A stretch of DNA of 64,000 nucleotides from NCBI GenBank assembly GCA_013178015.1, contig JABLXR010000006.1, forward strand, positions 62,001 through 126,000, given 5' to 3'. A program made the translations under genes and the position numbers. The notes beneath the pieces were generated by a model, which was given only the letters and a program-made list of their open reading frames with translations, was not told the origin of the DNA and searched no databases. The stretch is from Anaerolineae bacterium (GTDB lineage Bacteria > Chloroflexota > Anaerolineae > DRVO01). Below, in pieces: positions 34,629 to 42,132 of this stretch (position 1 is its first letter; each line of letters opens with the position of its first letter).

Positions 34629-36617
34629 ATGTCTAGCCGACTCACTCGCCGGCAGTTCCTGTACATCAGTGGCGTAGCCACTACGGCCACTCTGGCCGCC
34701 TGCGCCCCTGCACCCACGGCGCCGACCGCCACTCCAGGAGCGGTCGAGGCCACCGTCGCCCCCACCGCTGCCCCAGCGGAGGCCACTGCTCCACCGGCCA
34801 CGCCCACCAGCAAGTACAGCGAAGCTCCCGAACTGGCTGCCCTGGTGGCCGAAGGCAAGCTGCCGCCGGTGGACGAGCGCCTGCCCAAGGAACCCCTGGT
34901 CGTCGAGGTGGTAGAGGAGATCGGCCAGTACGGCGGCGTCTGGCGCCAGCTCCATATGGGCGCTGCCGACCGCTGGCAGAACAGCTACAAGACCCATGAG
35001 CTGTTCGGCAAGTTCAACCCCGAAGGGGTCATCGTCCCCAACGTGGCCAAGGGCTGGGAGTTCTCCGAGGACGGCAAGACCATCACCATCTACCTGCGCG
35101 AGGGCATGAAGTGGTCCGATGGGGCTCCCTTCACCACCGACGACGTCATGTTCTGGTATGAGGACATCATCCTTAACGATGAACTCACCCCTGCCAAACC
35201 TTCCGCCCTCAAACGAGCCGGTGAGCTGGGGGTAGTGGAGAAGGTGGACGACTACACCTTCACCATCACCTGGGTGGAGCCGTACGGCGCCTTCTACGAC
35301 CACCTCTCCACCTTCCGCATGTTCCAGCCCGCCCACTACCTGAAGAAGTTCCACCCCAAGTATGCGACAAAAGAGGAACTCGAGGCAGCCATGGCAGAAG
35401 AGGGGTTCGACACCTGGACCGATCTCTTCGGGGCCAAGACTGCCTTCGCCGACAACCCGGGCACCCCTGATGTGATGGCCTGGAACCCCACCAATCACGT
35501 GGACCAACCGGTGCAGATCTGGGAACGCAATCCCTACTACTACAAGGTGGACCCGGCCGGGAACCAGCTCCCCTACATCAACCGGATCGAGCGCACTCTG
35601 TTGCCCGACCCTGAGGCCATCCTGCTCAAGGCCATCGCCGGGGACGCCGACTTCGAGTCCCGCCGCATCGAGAACGTGCAGAACTACCCGGTGGTCAAGG
35701 AGAACGAGGAGAAGGGCGGTTACCGGGTCATCCTAGAGGACAACGCCGGTAGCAACCTGGCCACCTTCTTTTTCAACTATGCCCACCGGGACCAATACTT
35801 GCGGGAGCTGTTCCTGGAGAAGGACTTCCGGGTGGCCATGTCCCATGCGGTTGATCGGCAGGAGATCTCCGACATCGTCCACAAGGGTCTCTGCCCACCC
35901 TCCCAGGCCACGGTGGCCCAGAGCAGCATCTGGTGGGAGGAGCGGTTCTCGACCGCCTTCCTAGAGTACGATCCCGACAAGGCCAATGCCCTCCTAGACG
36001 GCCTGGGCCTCGATCAGCGGGACGCCGAAGGTTTTCGCCTTCGGCCCGATGGCAAGCGCCTATCGCTGATCAACTTCATCTTCGATGAGAAGCTCTTTAG
36101 CATCACCGAGACCCATGAGCTGACCAAGGAGTACTGGAAAGACGTGGGGATCGAGATCACCAACAAGCCCATGGAACGCCAGCTCTGGGTGGCCCAGACG
36201 CAGGCTCTGGAGCACGACGTCTCCTCCTACATCTTCAATGCCGGCCACAAGACGCAGACCCCGGTTCAGCTGCTCGGCCTCTTCTGCGTGGAGGCCAGTG
36301 CCACCCACTGGGCCTACGCCTGGGCTCTGTGGTACCAGAGTGGAGGTCAGGAAGGGCTCGAGCCACCGGAGGAGATCAAGCAACTGCAGTCCATCTACGA
36401 GCAGTGCTTGGGCGAGACCGACATTGACAGGCGGAACCAGCTGATCAAGGAAGCCTGTGCTAACCATGCGGACAACCTGTGGATGGTGGGCATGCTCAAT
36501 GAGTCGGACTATGGTCGGTTCATGGTAGTCAAGAACAACCTGCGCAACGTGCCTGACCATATTCCTGGCTCCAACGCCCTGGCCTTCAACACCTGCCAGA
36601 TGTTCTTCAAGAGCTAG
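34629..36617 (+). CDS. ABC transporter substrate-binding lipoprotein, family 5 (tandem copy 2)
   Basis: A 662-residue near-duplicate of the preceding protein: the same twin-arginine-like signal (LTRRQFLYISG), lipobox and tether, and the same domain motifs ('GMKWSDGAPFTTDD', 'HLSTFRMFQPAHYLKKF', 'FRVAMSHAVDRQEISDIV'). The C termini are alike ('VPDHIPGSNALAF..CQMFFKS' against '..VSQMFFKS'). Divergence is concentrated in the tether and in the region around residues 480-560, which would line the ligand cleft. ATG 34629 has AGAGGAGG upstream. Each copy has its own promoter and terminator. Transport partners are absent here. Confidence 0.93.
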   Translation: MSSRLTRRQFLYISGVATTATLAACAPAPTAPTATPGAVEATVAPTAAPAEATAPPATPTSKYSEAPELAALVAEGKLPPVDERLPKEPLVVEVVEEIGQYGGVWRQLHMGAADRWQNSYKTHELFGKFNPEGVIVPNVAKGWEFSEDGKTITIYLREGMKWSDGAPFTTDDVMFWYEDIILNDELTPAKPSALKRAGELGVVEKVDDYTFTITWVEPYGAFYDHLSTFRMFQPAHYLKKFHPKYATKEELEAAMAEEGFDTWTDLFGAKTAFADNPGTPDVMAWNPTNHVDQPVQIWERNPYYYKVDPAGNQLPYINRIERTLLPDPEAILLKAIAGDADFESRRIENVQNYPVVKENEEKGGYRVILEDNAGSNLATFFFNYAHRDQYLRELFLEKDFRVAMSHAVDRQEISDIVHKGLCPPSQATVAQSSIWWEERFSTAFLEYDPDKANALLDGLGLDQRDAEGFRLRPDGKRLSLINFIFDEKLFSITETHELTKEYWKDVGIEITNKPMERQLWVAQTQALEHDVSSYIFNAGHKTQTPVQLLGLFCVEASATHWAYAWALWYQSGGQEGLEPPEEIKQLQSIYEQCLGETDIDRRNQLIKEACANHADNLWMVGMLNESDYGRFMVVKNNLRNVPDHIPGSNALAFNTCQMFFKS

Positions 36618-36644
36618 TAGCTCAGGGCTCCTGGGACTCGCCGG

Positions 36645-36664
36645 GGGAGGGCCAAAGCCCTCCC
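36645..36664 (+). terminator. Terminator after tandem binding protein 2
   Basis: An 8-bp stem GGGAGGGC / GCCCTCCC with a CAAA loop, 28 bp after the stop. It is similar in design and position to the terminator after copy 1. Confidence 0.7.
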
Positions 36665-36918
36665 TCAAGCTTCTCTCCCCTCGGTCCCTTCATGAGGCAG
36701 GCGACCCGGCCTGCCGGATGCGCCACACAACCACGTCTGCCAGAGTCTCAAGTAGGCCAGCTCCTCCCACGCCACGGCGCTGATACCCCCGCCTCCCAGC
36801 GTCGAGGCTGGCGCCTCCGCTCCTCCTGATGGTGAGGGATGAAGCGTTCGCATAGCGTATTGGTGACGTCGGCGCTGGTGATGGTGCCGTCGAAATCACA
36901 CAGGGCAACTCGCTTCAT
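36665..36918 (-). pseudogene. Decayed HAD-superfamily phosphatase
   Basis: Reading from ATG 36918, the protein begins 'MKRVALCDFDGTITSADVTN', the motif I region of HAD-IB phosphatases (MtnX/SerB-like; DFDGT is the nucleophile motif). Homology fades near codon 45. It appears to continue in the next frame ('GISAVAWEELAYLRLWQTW'), which implies a frameshift near 36780-36790. Only about 80 codons remain of an expected 200-230, and motifs II and III are missing. I conclude it is a broken remnant. Confidence 0.65.
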
Positions 36919-36970
36919 CTCCTGACCAGCCCGCCCGTGCTTCGGCACGCCGGTGACCTGTCAATCCACC

Positions 36971-36998
36971 TTGACAGCGATAATGAAGCATCTAGTAT
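36971..36998 (+). promoter_or_regulatory. Promoter of the GerW-like gene pair
   Basis: TTGACA (36971-36976), a 16-bp spacer, TAGTAT (36993-36998), about 60 bp upstream of the ATG at 37057. Confidence 0.6.
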
Positions 36999-37056
36999 GG
37001 CCCGCTGGAGAGGCTCGCCGGAAACTGCGGCCCCATCCGAGCGTGGGAGGTCGCTA

Positions 37057-37347
37057 ATGCGTGATCGCCTGATTTCGATTCAGACCGGCGCCGGACGGGT
37101 GGTGACCGCCGGGGAATGGAGGCTGGTCCCGCTAGCCCGCTCCATCTCCTGCCGGCTTCCCGGAAGCTTGGGCGGGCTGATATGGAGCCGTCCGGTGGCG
37201 GTGGAGGTCACCGGGCCTGACGGACGGGCGCAGGTACTCCCCATCAGGGACGTGACCCGCTGGGTCCAGGTCATGATCCTATTGGGCGCGGCGGTGATTC
37301 TGCTGGCCGGATTGTCCCGGTGGGCACCCAGGAGTAGATCAACGTAA
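37057..37347 (+). CDS. Small GerW-like C-terminal-half membrane protein
   Basis: A 96-residue protein with a C-terminal helix ('VMILLGAAVILLAGLSRWA'). The segment 'SRPVAVEVTGPDGRAQVLPIRDVTR' aligns with the equivalent part of the GerW-like protein downstream ('SRPVAVVVASPGGVRVEPVVDVTK'), and 'AGRVVTAGEWRLVPLARS' resembles the preceding strand. The Gly-rich core is lacking, so it is a short paralogue rather than a complete GerW. GGGAGGT precedes ATG 37057. The next gene starts 13 bp after its stop. Confidence 0.65.
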   Translation: MRDRLISIQTGAGRVVTAGEWRLVPLARSISCRLPGSLGGLIWSRPVAVEVTGPDGRAQVLPIRDVTRWVQVMILLGAAVILLAGLSRWAPRSRST

Positions 37348-37360
37348 GGGAGGTACAGAA

Positions 37361-37804
37361 GTGAACCAACAGGCTGAAATCCCAGGTCAAGAGCTTGGCG
37401 GGCTAGGCGACGCCGCCTCCACCGTTCACGACCTGATCGGCGAGTTCCTGGACACGGCCGGCGTGACCCGGGTGTACGGGGAGCCGGTGGAGAAGGGGGA
37501 GCAGACGGTAATACCCACGGCGGAGGTGCTGGCCGTCCTCGGGTTCGGCATGGGCGGCGGCACGGGGTCTGGCTCTGAGCCGGATACGCAAGGTGCCGGG
37601 TTTGGCTCCGGAGGAGGAGGCAAGACCTTCTCCCGCCCCGTCGCCGTGGTGGTGGCCTCTCCCGGCGGTGTCCGCGTCGAGCCCGTGGTGGACGTCACCA
37701 AAGTCGCCATCGCCTTCTTCACCGCGATGGGCTTCATGCTCACCACCCTAATGGGGATGGTGGGCGCCAAGAAGATGCGGAGCCAGCTCCGAGGCGAGAG
37801 CTGA
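37361..37804 (+). CDS. GerW/YtfJ family protein
   Basis: A 147-residue protein: 'GVTRVYGEPVEKGEQTVIPTAEV' then a Gly-rich stretch and 'FSRPVAVVVASPGGVRVEPVVDVTK', followed by a C-terminal hydrophobic helix ('FFTAMGFMLTTLMGMVGA'). This is the GerW (YtfJ) pattern, known from Bacillus germination but widespread in non-sporulating bacteria, where the function is unknown. It uses a GTG start at 37361 with GGGAGGT upstream. It is co-transcribed with the small paralogue. Confidence 0.85.
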   Translation: MNQQAEIPGQELGGLGDAASTVHDLIGEFLDTAGVTRVYGEPVEKGEQTVIPTAEVLAVLGFGMGGGTGSGSEPDTQGAGFGSGGGGKTFSRPVAVVVASPGGVRVEPVVDVTKVAIAFFTAMGFMLTTLMGMVGAKKMRSQLRGES

Positions 37805-38747
37805 GTTCCTTTGCGGCAGGATCGTCCGGCCAGAGGCAGAAGCCGACAGTTCAGGAGCGACCCGCCTTGGCCGTGGCACGCCGGCCTGACCCGGGCCACT
37901 TCAGCCGCTTGCCGCGGCTCTCGTCCAGGAGGCATCTGCCTGCCTAGACTCCTCGTCTGGCCGGCGCTGCCGGTGATGTGGCCCTCTCCGGCTGCGCCGC
38001 CCTGACGTCTCCCGCCCCCTCACTTGCCCTGCCCGCTGCCACCTCCCTTGTGGCCACCATCCTCGTCACCTACCGCCTGAGGTCACCAATGAGGCCCAAG
38101 AGGGCACGCCTCTCGCTTCCTCCGTTGCCGTGAGCCGGGCGCGCCTGCCGTAGCAGCTGCGGCAACGCCATTCAGAACCCCTGGTTCGCCGCTGCCGACA
38201 GCGAGATCGTCGTGCGCGGCGCTGACACCATCGCCGGCAACCCGGGTCTCGTCCTGGACTTGCGCGAGCCCCCTCCACTCCCGAGCCCGTGATGCCAAGG
38301 GTCACCGGTGCGGCCGCCCGGCTCATGCGCTTCCACGACGGCACCGGGTACAGCTCTCGCGCCAGGGTCACCAGCCGCGTGGGGGAGAAGCCCATTGATT
38401 ACGTCTGCAGCGATCAGGGCATGATCCTGGGCGACCTAGACCCCACCGGCCCGGTGTGGATGCCGAGCAGGGCAGCCACGGGCGGCTCATGGCCGCGGCT
38501 CGGCCGTTACTCCGGTGGAGCGAGCCAGGCGGTAGAGCCGCAGCGTGTCCCCAGTGCCCGGCGGGTGCCGTGAGTGGCCGCATGCCCGGGAGGCCCGCGC
38601 GACCGCGCCCCCGCAGGAGCCACCATGTTTGCGTGGCGGTTCCCGCGATTTGCTCCAGGAGCCGAATGCCCTTCGGCGCGACCACTCGCCCCAGCAGGGG
38701 TTAACCTATGCGGTGGGCTATGACGCTGCGCTCTCCCTCGGAGGCGC
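37805..38747. other. Gene-poor region, possibly decayed sequence
   Basis: No open frame has recognisable motifs or a good ribosome binding site. The longest (38289-38573, plus strand, containing 'DYVCSDQGMILGDLDPTG') and a fragment around 38152-38292 could be relics of a lost gene. Base composition stays GC-rich. I see no repeat or RNA gene. Confidence 0.5.
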
Positions 38748-38776
38748 TGGACCTGCCGGATGGCTCTGTGTAGACT
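38748..38776 (+). promoter_or_regulatory. Possible promoter of the selenoprotein peroxiredoxin
   Basis: TGGACC (38748-38753), a 17-bp spacer, and TAGACT (38771-38776) preceded by TGTG (extended -10-like). The -10 equals those at 13711 and 32297; the -35 is weak. Confidence 0.4.
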
Positions 38777-38836
38777 GGCGCTGCTACACATTGGTAGGTG
38801 GTGCAGTGGCAAGGCTGCCATCACAAGGAGGTATCA

Positions 38837-39538
38837 ATGCCAGAGTTGAAGGACGGCTGTGTCACCCCGGCCCGAGGGCCCATAGTGCCTGAGGGCCAAT
38901 CGGTTGCTTCCCCAACCCCAACCAGAGCCGCGGAGACTGCCAAGATGCTAGCGTCAGTGGGTAAGCCGGCACCGGATTTCGAGGCCACCGCTTTCGTGAG
39001 AGACTACGGGTTCAAGCCCATTCGGCTCTCAGACTACAAGGGCAGGTGGGTCGTCCTATGCTTCTACCCGGGCGACTTCACCTTCGTCTGACCCACCGAA
39101 CTGGCGGCGGTCGCCGCTCGATACGGCCAGCTGCAGGAGCTGGGCGTCGAGGTGCTCGCCATGAGCACCGATAGCCGATTCGTTCACAAGATCTGGCAGC
39201 AACAGGAGCTGTCCAAGATGGTGGAAGGCGGCGTGCCCTTCCCCATGCTCTCCGATGCCGGCGGGAAGATCGGTAGCGTCTACGGCGTCTACGATGAGGC
39301 CGCCGGGGTAGACATTCGGGGCCGCTTCATCATAGACCCGGACATGGTCATTCGGGCCATGGAAGTCCTGACTCCGGAAGTGGGGCGCAACCCCGACGAA
39401 CTGCTGCGCCAGATTAGGGCCTACCAACACGTCATCGCGACCGGCGAGGTCACCCCCTCGGGGTGGCAGCCCGGCCAGCCCACCCTCAGGCCCGGGCCCG
39501 ATCTGGTGGGGCGGGTCTGGGAACACTGGAAGCCGTAG
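38837..39538 (+). CDS. Selenocysteine-containing peroxiredoxin (AhpC/Prx family)
   Basis: A predicted 233-residue thiol-specific antioxidant protein in which residue 85 is selenocysteine. The TGA at 39089-39091 falls exactly at the peroxidatic Cys of the family motif (DFTFV-U-PTEL; normally DFTFVCPTE). The frame continues for 148 residues of full Prx homology ('[13 protein letters not shown]', '[17 protein letters not shown]', 'RGRFIIDPD', '[13 protein letters not shown]') to TAG 39536-39538. It reduces peroxides in the cytosol. The canonical resolving-Cys site (V-C-P in AhpC) reads V-T-P (GEVTPSGW), so recycling must use another thiol or an external reductant. The N terminus carries about 38 extra residues. 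AAGGAGGT precedes ATG 38837. An ordinary gene caller would split it at 39091. Confidence 0.9.
39104..39117 (+). promoter_or_regulatory. Bacterial SECIS element (peroxiredoxin)
   Basis: Stem GCGGC (39104-39108) / GCCGC (39113-39117) with apical loop GGTC. The loop begins 17 nt after the TGA. Bacterial SECIS elements need a stem-loop with a G in the first loop bases at about 16-37 nt from the UGA, and SelB reads a GGU loop in E. coli. An outer CTGGC/GCCAG pairing (39101-39105 / 39126-39130) could compete or extend it. Confidence 0.75.
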
Positions 39539-39548
39539 CGCCAGGGCC

Positions 39549-39571
39549 AGCCCCGAACCGGGTTCGGGGCT
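39549..39571 (+). terminator. Terminator of the peroxiredoxin gene, hairpin 1
   Basis: A perfect 10-bp stem AGCCCCGAAC / GTTCGGGGCT with a CGG loop, 10 bp after the stop. Confidence 0.75.
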
Positions 39572-39607
39572 CACTCTCTAAGCTATCCGTTCTGGAGAAG
39601 ATACTAG

Positions 39608-39635
39608 AGGCCCCAGCTCGGTCGAGCCGGGGCCT
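39608..39635 (+). terminator. Second hairpin after the peroxiredoxin gene
   Basis: Stem AGGCCCC-A-GCTC / GAGC-C-GGGGCCT with a GGTC loop. It lies 70 bp upstream of the SDR start. Confidence 0.6.
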
Positions 39636-39704
39636 TGCCCATCGGGCACGTGCCGACATCCCGCCCGCCGTGTACAATAGGCTCGCCATGGGGGCTACTC
39701 AGAG

Positions 39705-40559
39705 ATGAATTCCAGGTCGCTGCTCCAAGGCCGGGTGGCCCTGATCACCGGCGCATCCAGCGGCATCGGCAAGTGTACCGCCCTGGCTCTGGCCCAGCGG
39801 GGCGTCAACCTAGCCCTAGCAGCGCGCAGGGAAGGAGCTCTGCAAGAGGTGGCGCACCGGGCTCGAGCCTTCGGGGTAGAGGCAGAAGCCCTGCCTACGG
39901 ACGTCACCTCCCGAGAGCAGGCCGAGCGGTTCGTGCAGGCAGCACTGGACCGGTGGGGCCGGGCCGACATCCTGGTCACCTGTGCTGGTGCCTACGTCCG
40001 TGCCCACGCTACCAGGCTGACCGTGGCCGATGTCGAGCGCTCCATGGCCGTCAACTTCTACGGCACCCTCTACCCTCTCCTGGCCGTGCTCCCTCACATG
40101 CTGGCCCGGAAGCAGGGACACCTCATCATGGTGACCTCTCTAGACGGCAAGAAGGGCTTGCCTCTCGACGCGCCCTACGTCGCCGCCAAGGCGGCCGTGG
40201 GTGGGTTGGCTGAGTCCATCCGTCAGGATCTGCGGGGAAGTGGGGTGGCGGTGACCGCCGTCTTCCCTGGGCGGGTAGACACGCCCCTCATCGAGTCGCT
40301 GCGGGTGCCGGCCATCTCCGCCAAGATTCCGCCCGAGAGGGTGGCAGATGCCATAGTCAGAGCTCTTCACCGGCGCCCGCCTGAGGTCATCCTGCCGCCC
40401 CAGGGACGCCTGTTGCACTGTGTGAATGTCGTGTCCCCCAGGCTGGGGGATTGGTTCGTACGGCTGTTTCACCTCGAAGGCTGGGAGACGACGCCGGGCT
40501 CGGACGCGGACCTATCGGATGGCCCCGGCAGTCCATCGGCTGTCTCTTCGGCCTCATGA
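39705..40559 (+). CDS. Short-chain dehydrogenase/reductase (SDR)
   Basis: A 284-residue Rossmann protein: cofactor motif TGASSGIG (about 15-22), 'LVTCAGAYV' (NNAG-equivalent), catalytic Ser in 'IMVTSLDGKKG' and Tyr-Lys in 'YVAAKAAVGG'. It oxidises or reduces an alcohol/ketone with NAD(P)H; the substrate is unknown. The ATG at 39705 fits the family start. Its TGA (40557-40559) overlaps the ATG of the next gene (ATGA), so the two are translationally coupled. Confidence 0.92.
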   Translation: MNSRSLLQGRVALITGASSGIGKCTALALAQRGVNLALAARREGALQEVAHRARAFGVEAEALPTDVTSREQAERFVQAALDRWGRADILVTCAGAYVRAHATRLTVADVERSMAVNFYGTLYPLLAVLPHMLARKQGHLIMVTSLDGKKGLPLDAPYVAAKAAVGGLAESIRQDLRGSGVAVTAVFPGRVDTPLIESLRVPAISAKIPPERVADAIVRALHRRPPEVILPPQGRLLHCVNVVSPRLGDWFVRLFHLEGWETTPGSDADLSDGPGSPSAVSSAS

Positions 40560-42052
40560 CCGGGAAGAGACACCAGATGCAGAACCTCCTTGAGCACACC
40601 GAGGAACTGGTTCACCCCTGGCTCCGTCAATCGCGCATCGCTCTGGTACCTGGCGCCACCACGCCCCTCTTGGAGGGAGTCCTGGACGGCCTCAATTCGG
40701 CTCTCCGTTCCCTGGGGCAGTTGGTGCAGTCACAACCGAGCCCGGACACGGACGCCATCATCACCACCGCCCCCTTCGGCGAGCCTCTCCCGTGGCGTCG
40801 AGCCCTGATCTTCTCTGCTCGCAGCCGGTACCGGCTCAACCGCCAGCCCACCATCTTCACCTTCCTCCACGCTCGCCCCGATGAGTTCAGGCGCCTCCTC
40901 GACCGAATGGCGCACTACATTGCCCAACCCGCCCCTCGGCGCGAACTGTGCGACTACCCCGGCCTCGCCCCTCAGGGACATGAGGTCTTGTTCGAGCAGG
41001 GCCGCCGCGGCGGCCCGATGCTATCGCTCCTGCGCCTGGTGCAGGCGCAGGCCAAGTGCATACGCATCGTCCTCGTCGTAGGCGACCGTCGGCCGGAGGC
41101 CGCCTATCACTTCGACCTGGCCGGAGCTCACCCGCGCAGCCCGGCCGACGACCTGGAGGCCTTCCACCGTGACATAGGCTTGCGCATCGTTACCGCCCTC
41201 AGCACCCGCGAGGTGACCAACCACGAGGTAGTCGGGCCGCCCATACCCGCTTCTCTCTGGCAGTCGCTCGACACGCCCCAAGCCATGCTGAAGGCAGGCC
41301 GGGAGTTAGGTAAGCGCAACTTCTTCACCCGCATGCTGGTCATATCCGAACTGGTGCACCTGCCCGCCCTCAACGACGCCGTGGCCAGTCAGTACAGCGA
41401 GGGGTGCTTTTCCACCTGGGACCCGCAGCTGCAAGCTCTGATCGCTACCATAACCGGCAGCGCCCGCCCGGTGGATAAGGGCGCCATCTCAACTGAAGAC
41501 CTGGCCGTCATCGTGGGAGTCCGCCCGCAGGGGGTGGGTGCTCTGGTGCGCCACGTCGAAGGCAAGGCCAACCATCCTCCCTCGTCCGAGTCCCTGGAGA
41601 TGATTGACCTGGACGAGCCCTTGCCCCGAATCACGCTAGGCCCGGAGTGGGGCGTGACCGCGCCTGTGCCAGTGGCCCGGTCCAAGCTTCATGGCCACCG
41701 CAGCGTCGGCGCCTACGACCCCTCCGTGGCCGAGTATGCTCCCCTGGACGAGGCTTTCCATCGCTATCCCGTGGGCTGCGCCACCGACGCTCAGGCTCAG
41801 GCCATCAAGACCGCCTTCAGCCGGGCCCAGGCCCTGCAGGACCCGGAGGACCCGCGCCAGATCGTCTTCACCATCCTGCCGGGACATGGCACCTTGCTGG
41901 TGGAGAAGTGGGTGGCCGGCAAGGAGCCGTTCCAGGTGCTCCTGGAAGCGATGGACCAGGGGCGAATCCGAATCGCCTCCCGAGTCCCCCAAGGTCGCCT
42001 GGAGTTCGTGCCCGGCCCCGAGGGACTGCTTACCGTCCAGCCCGAGGACTGA
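40556..42052 (+). CDS. Conserved-looking protein of unknown function coupled to SDR
   Basis: A 498-residue soluble protein. I do not recognise its family. Blocks that look conserved include 'DAIITTAPFGEPLPWRRALIFSARSRY', 'HEVLFEQGRRGGPMLSLLRLVQAQAKC', 'LVVGDRRPEAAYHFDL' and 'VFTILPGHGTLLVEKWV'. No signal peptide, membrane helix or nucleotide motif is evident. ATG 40556 is chosen for the ATGA overlap with the SDR stop; ATG 40577 is an alternative. The coupling suggests a role with the SDR. Confidence 0.75.
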   Translation: MTGKRHQMQNLLEHTEELVHPWLRQSRIALVPGATTPLLEGVLDGLNSALRSLGQLVQSQPSPDTDAIITTAPFGEPLPWRRALIFSARSRYRLNRQPTIFTFLHARPDEFRRLLDRMAHYIAQPAPRRELCDYPGLAPQGHEVLFEQGRRGGPMLSLLRLVQAQAKCIRIVLVVGDRRPEAAYHFDLAGAHPRSPADDLEAFHRDIGLRIVTALSTREVTNHEVVGPPIPASLWQSLDTPQAMLKAGRELGKRNFFTRMLVISELVHLPALNDAVASQYSEGCFSTWDPQLQALIATITGSARPVDKGAISTEDLAVIVGVRPQGVGALVRHVEGKANHPPSSESLEMIDLDEPLPRITLGPEWGVTAPVPVARSKLHGHRSVGAYDPSVAEYAPLDEAFHRYPVGCATDAQAQAIKTAFSRAQALQDPEDPRQIVFTILPGHGTLLVEKWVAGKEPFQVLLEAMDQGRIRIASRVPQGRLEFVPGPEGLLTVQPED

Positions 42053-42072
42053 GACCCTCAGCGACGAGCGAA

Positions 42073-42110
42073 GGCCGGGGACGCGGTCTCTCGGGGTCGC
42101 GCCCCCGGCC
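42073..42110. terminator. Hairpin between convergent genes (unknown protein / SHMT-GcvT)
   Basis: GGCCGGGG (42073-42080) pairs with CCCCGGCC ending at 42110, with an inner CGCG/CGCG pairing. It fills the 80-bp gap between the two stop codons. Confidence 0.65.
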
Positions 42111-42132
42111 CGGCAGCCCGCTACGGGGGTGT

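Noticed and set aside
38289-38573. 94-residue plus-strand frame after the GerW gene
   Set aside because: No ribosome binding site and no recognisable family; kept only as part of a gene-poor region.
38798-39091. Peroxiredoxin as a truncated gene or pseudogene ending at 39091
   Set aside because: Homology continues in the same frame without other stops or shifts, the TGA is at the catalytic Cys and a GGUC hairpin follows. Sec insertion explains all of this.
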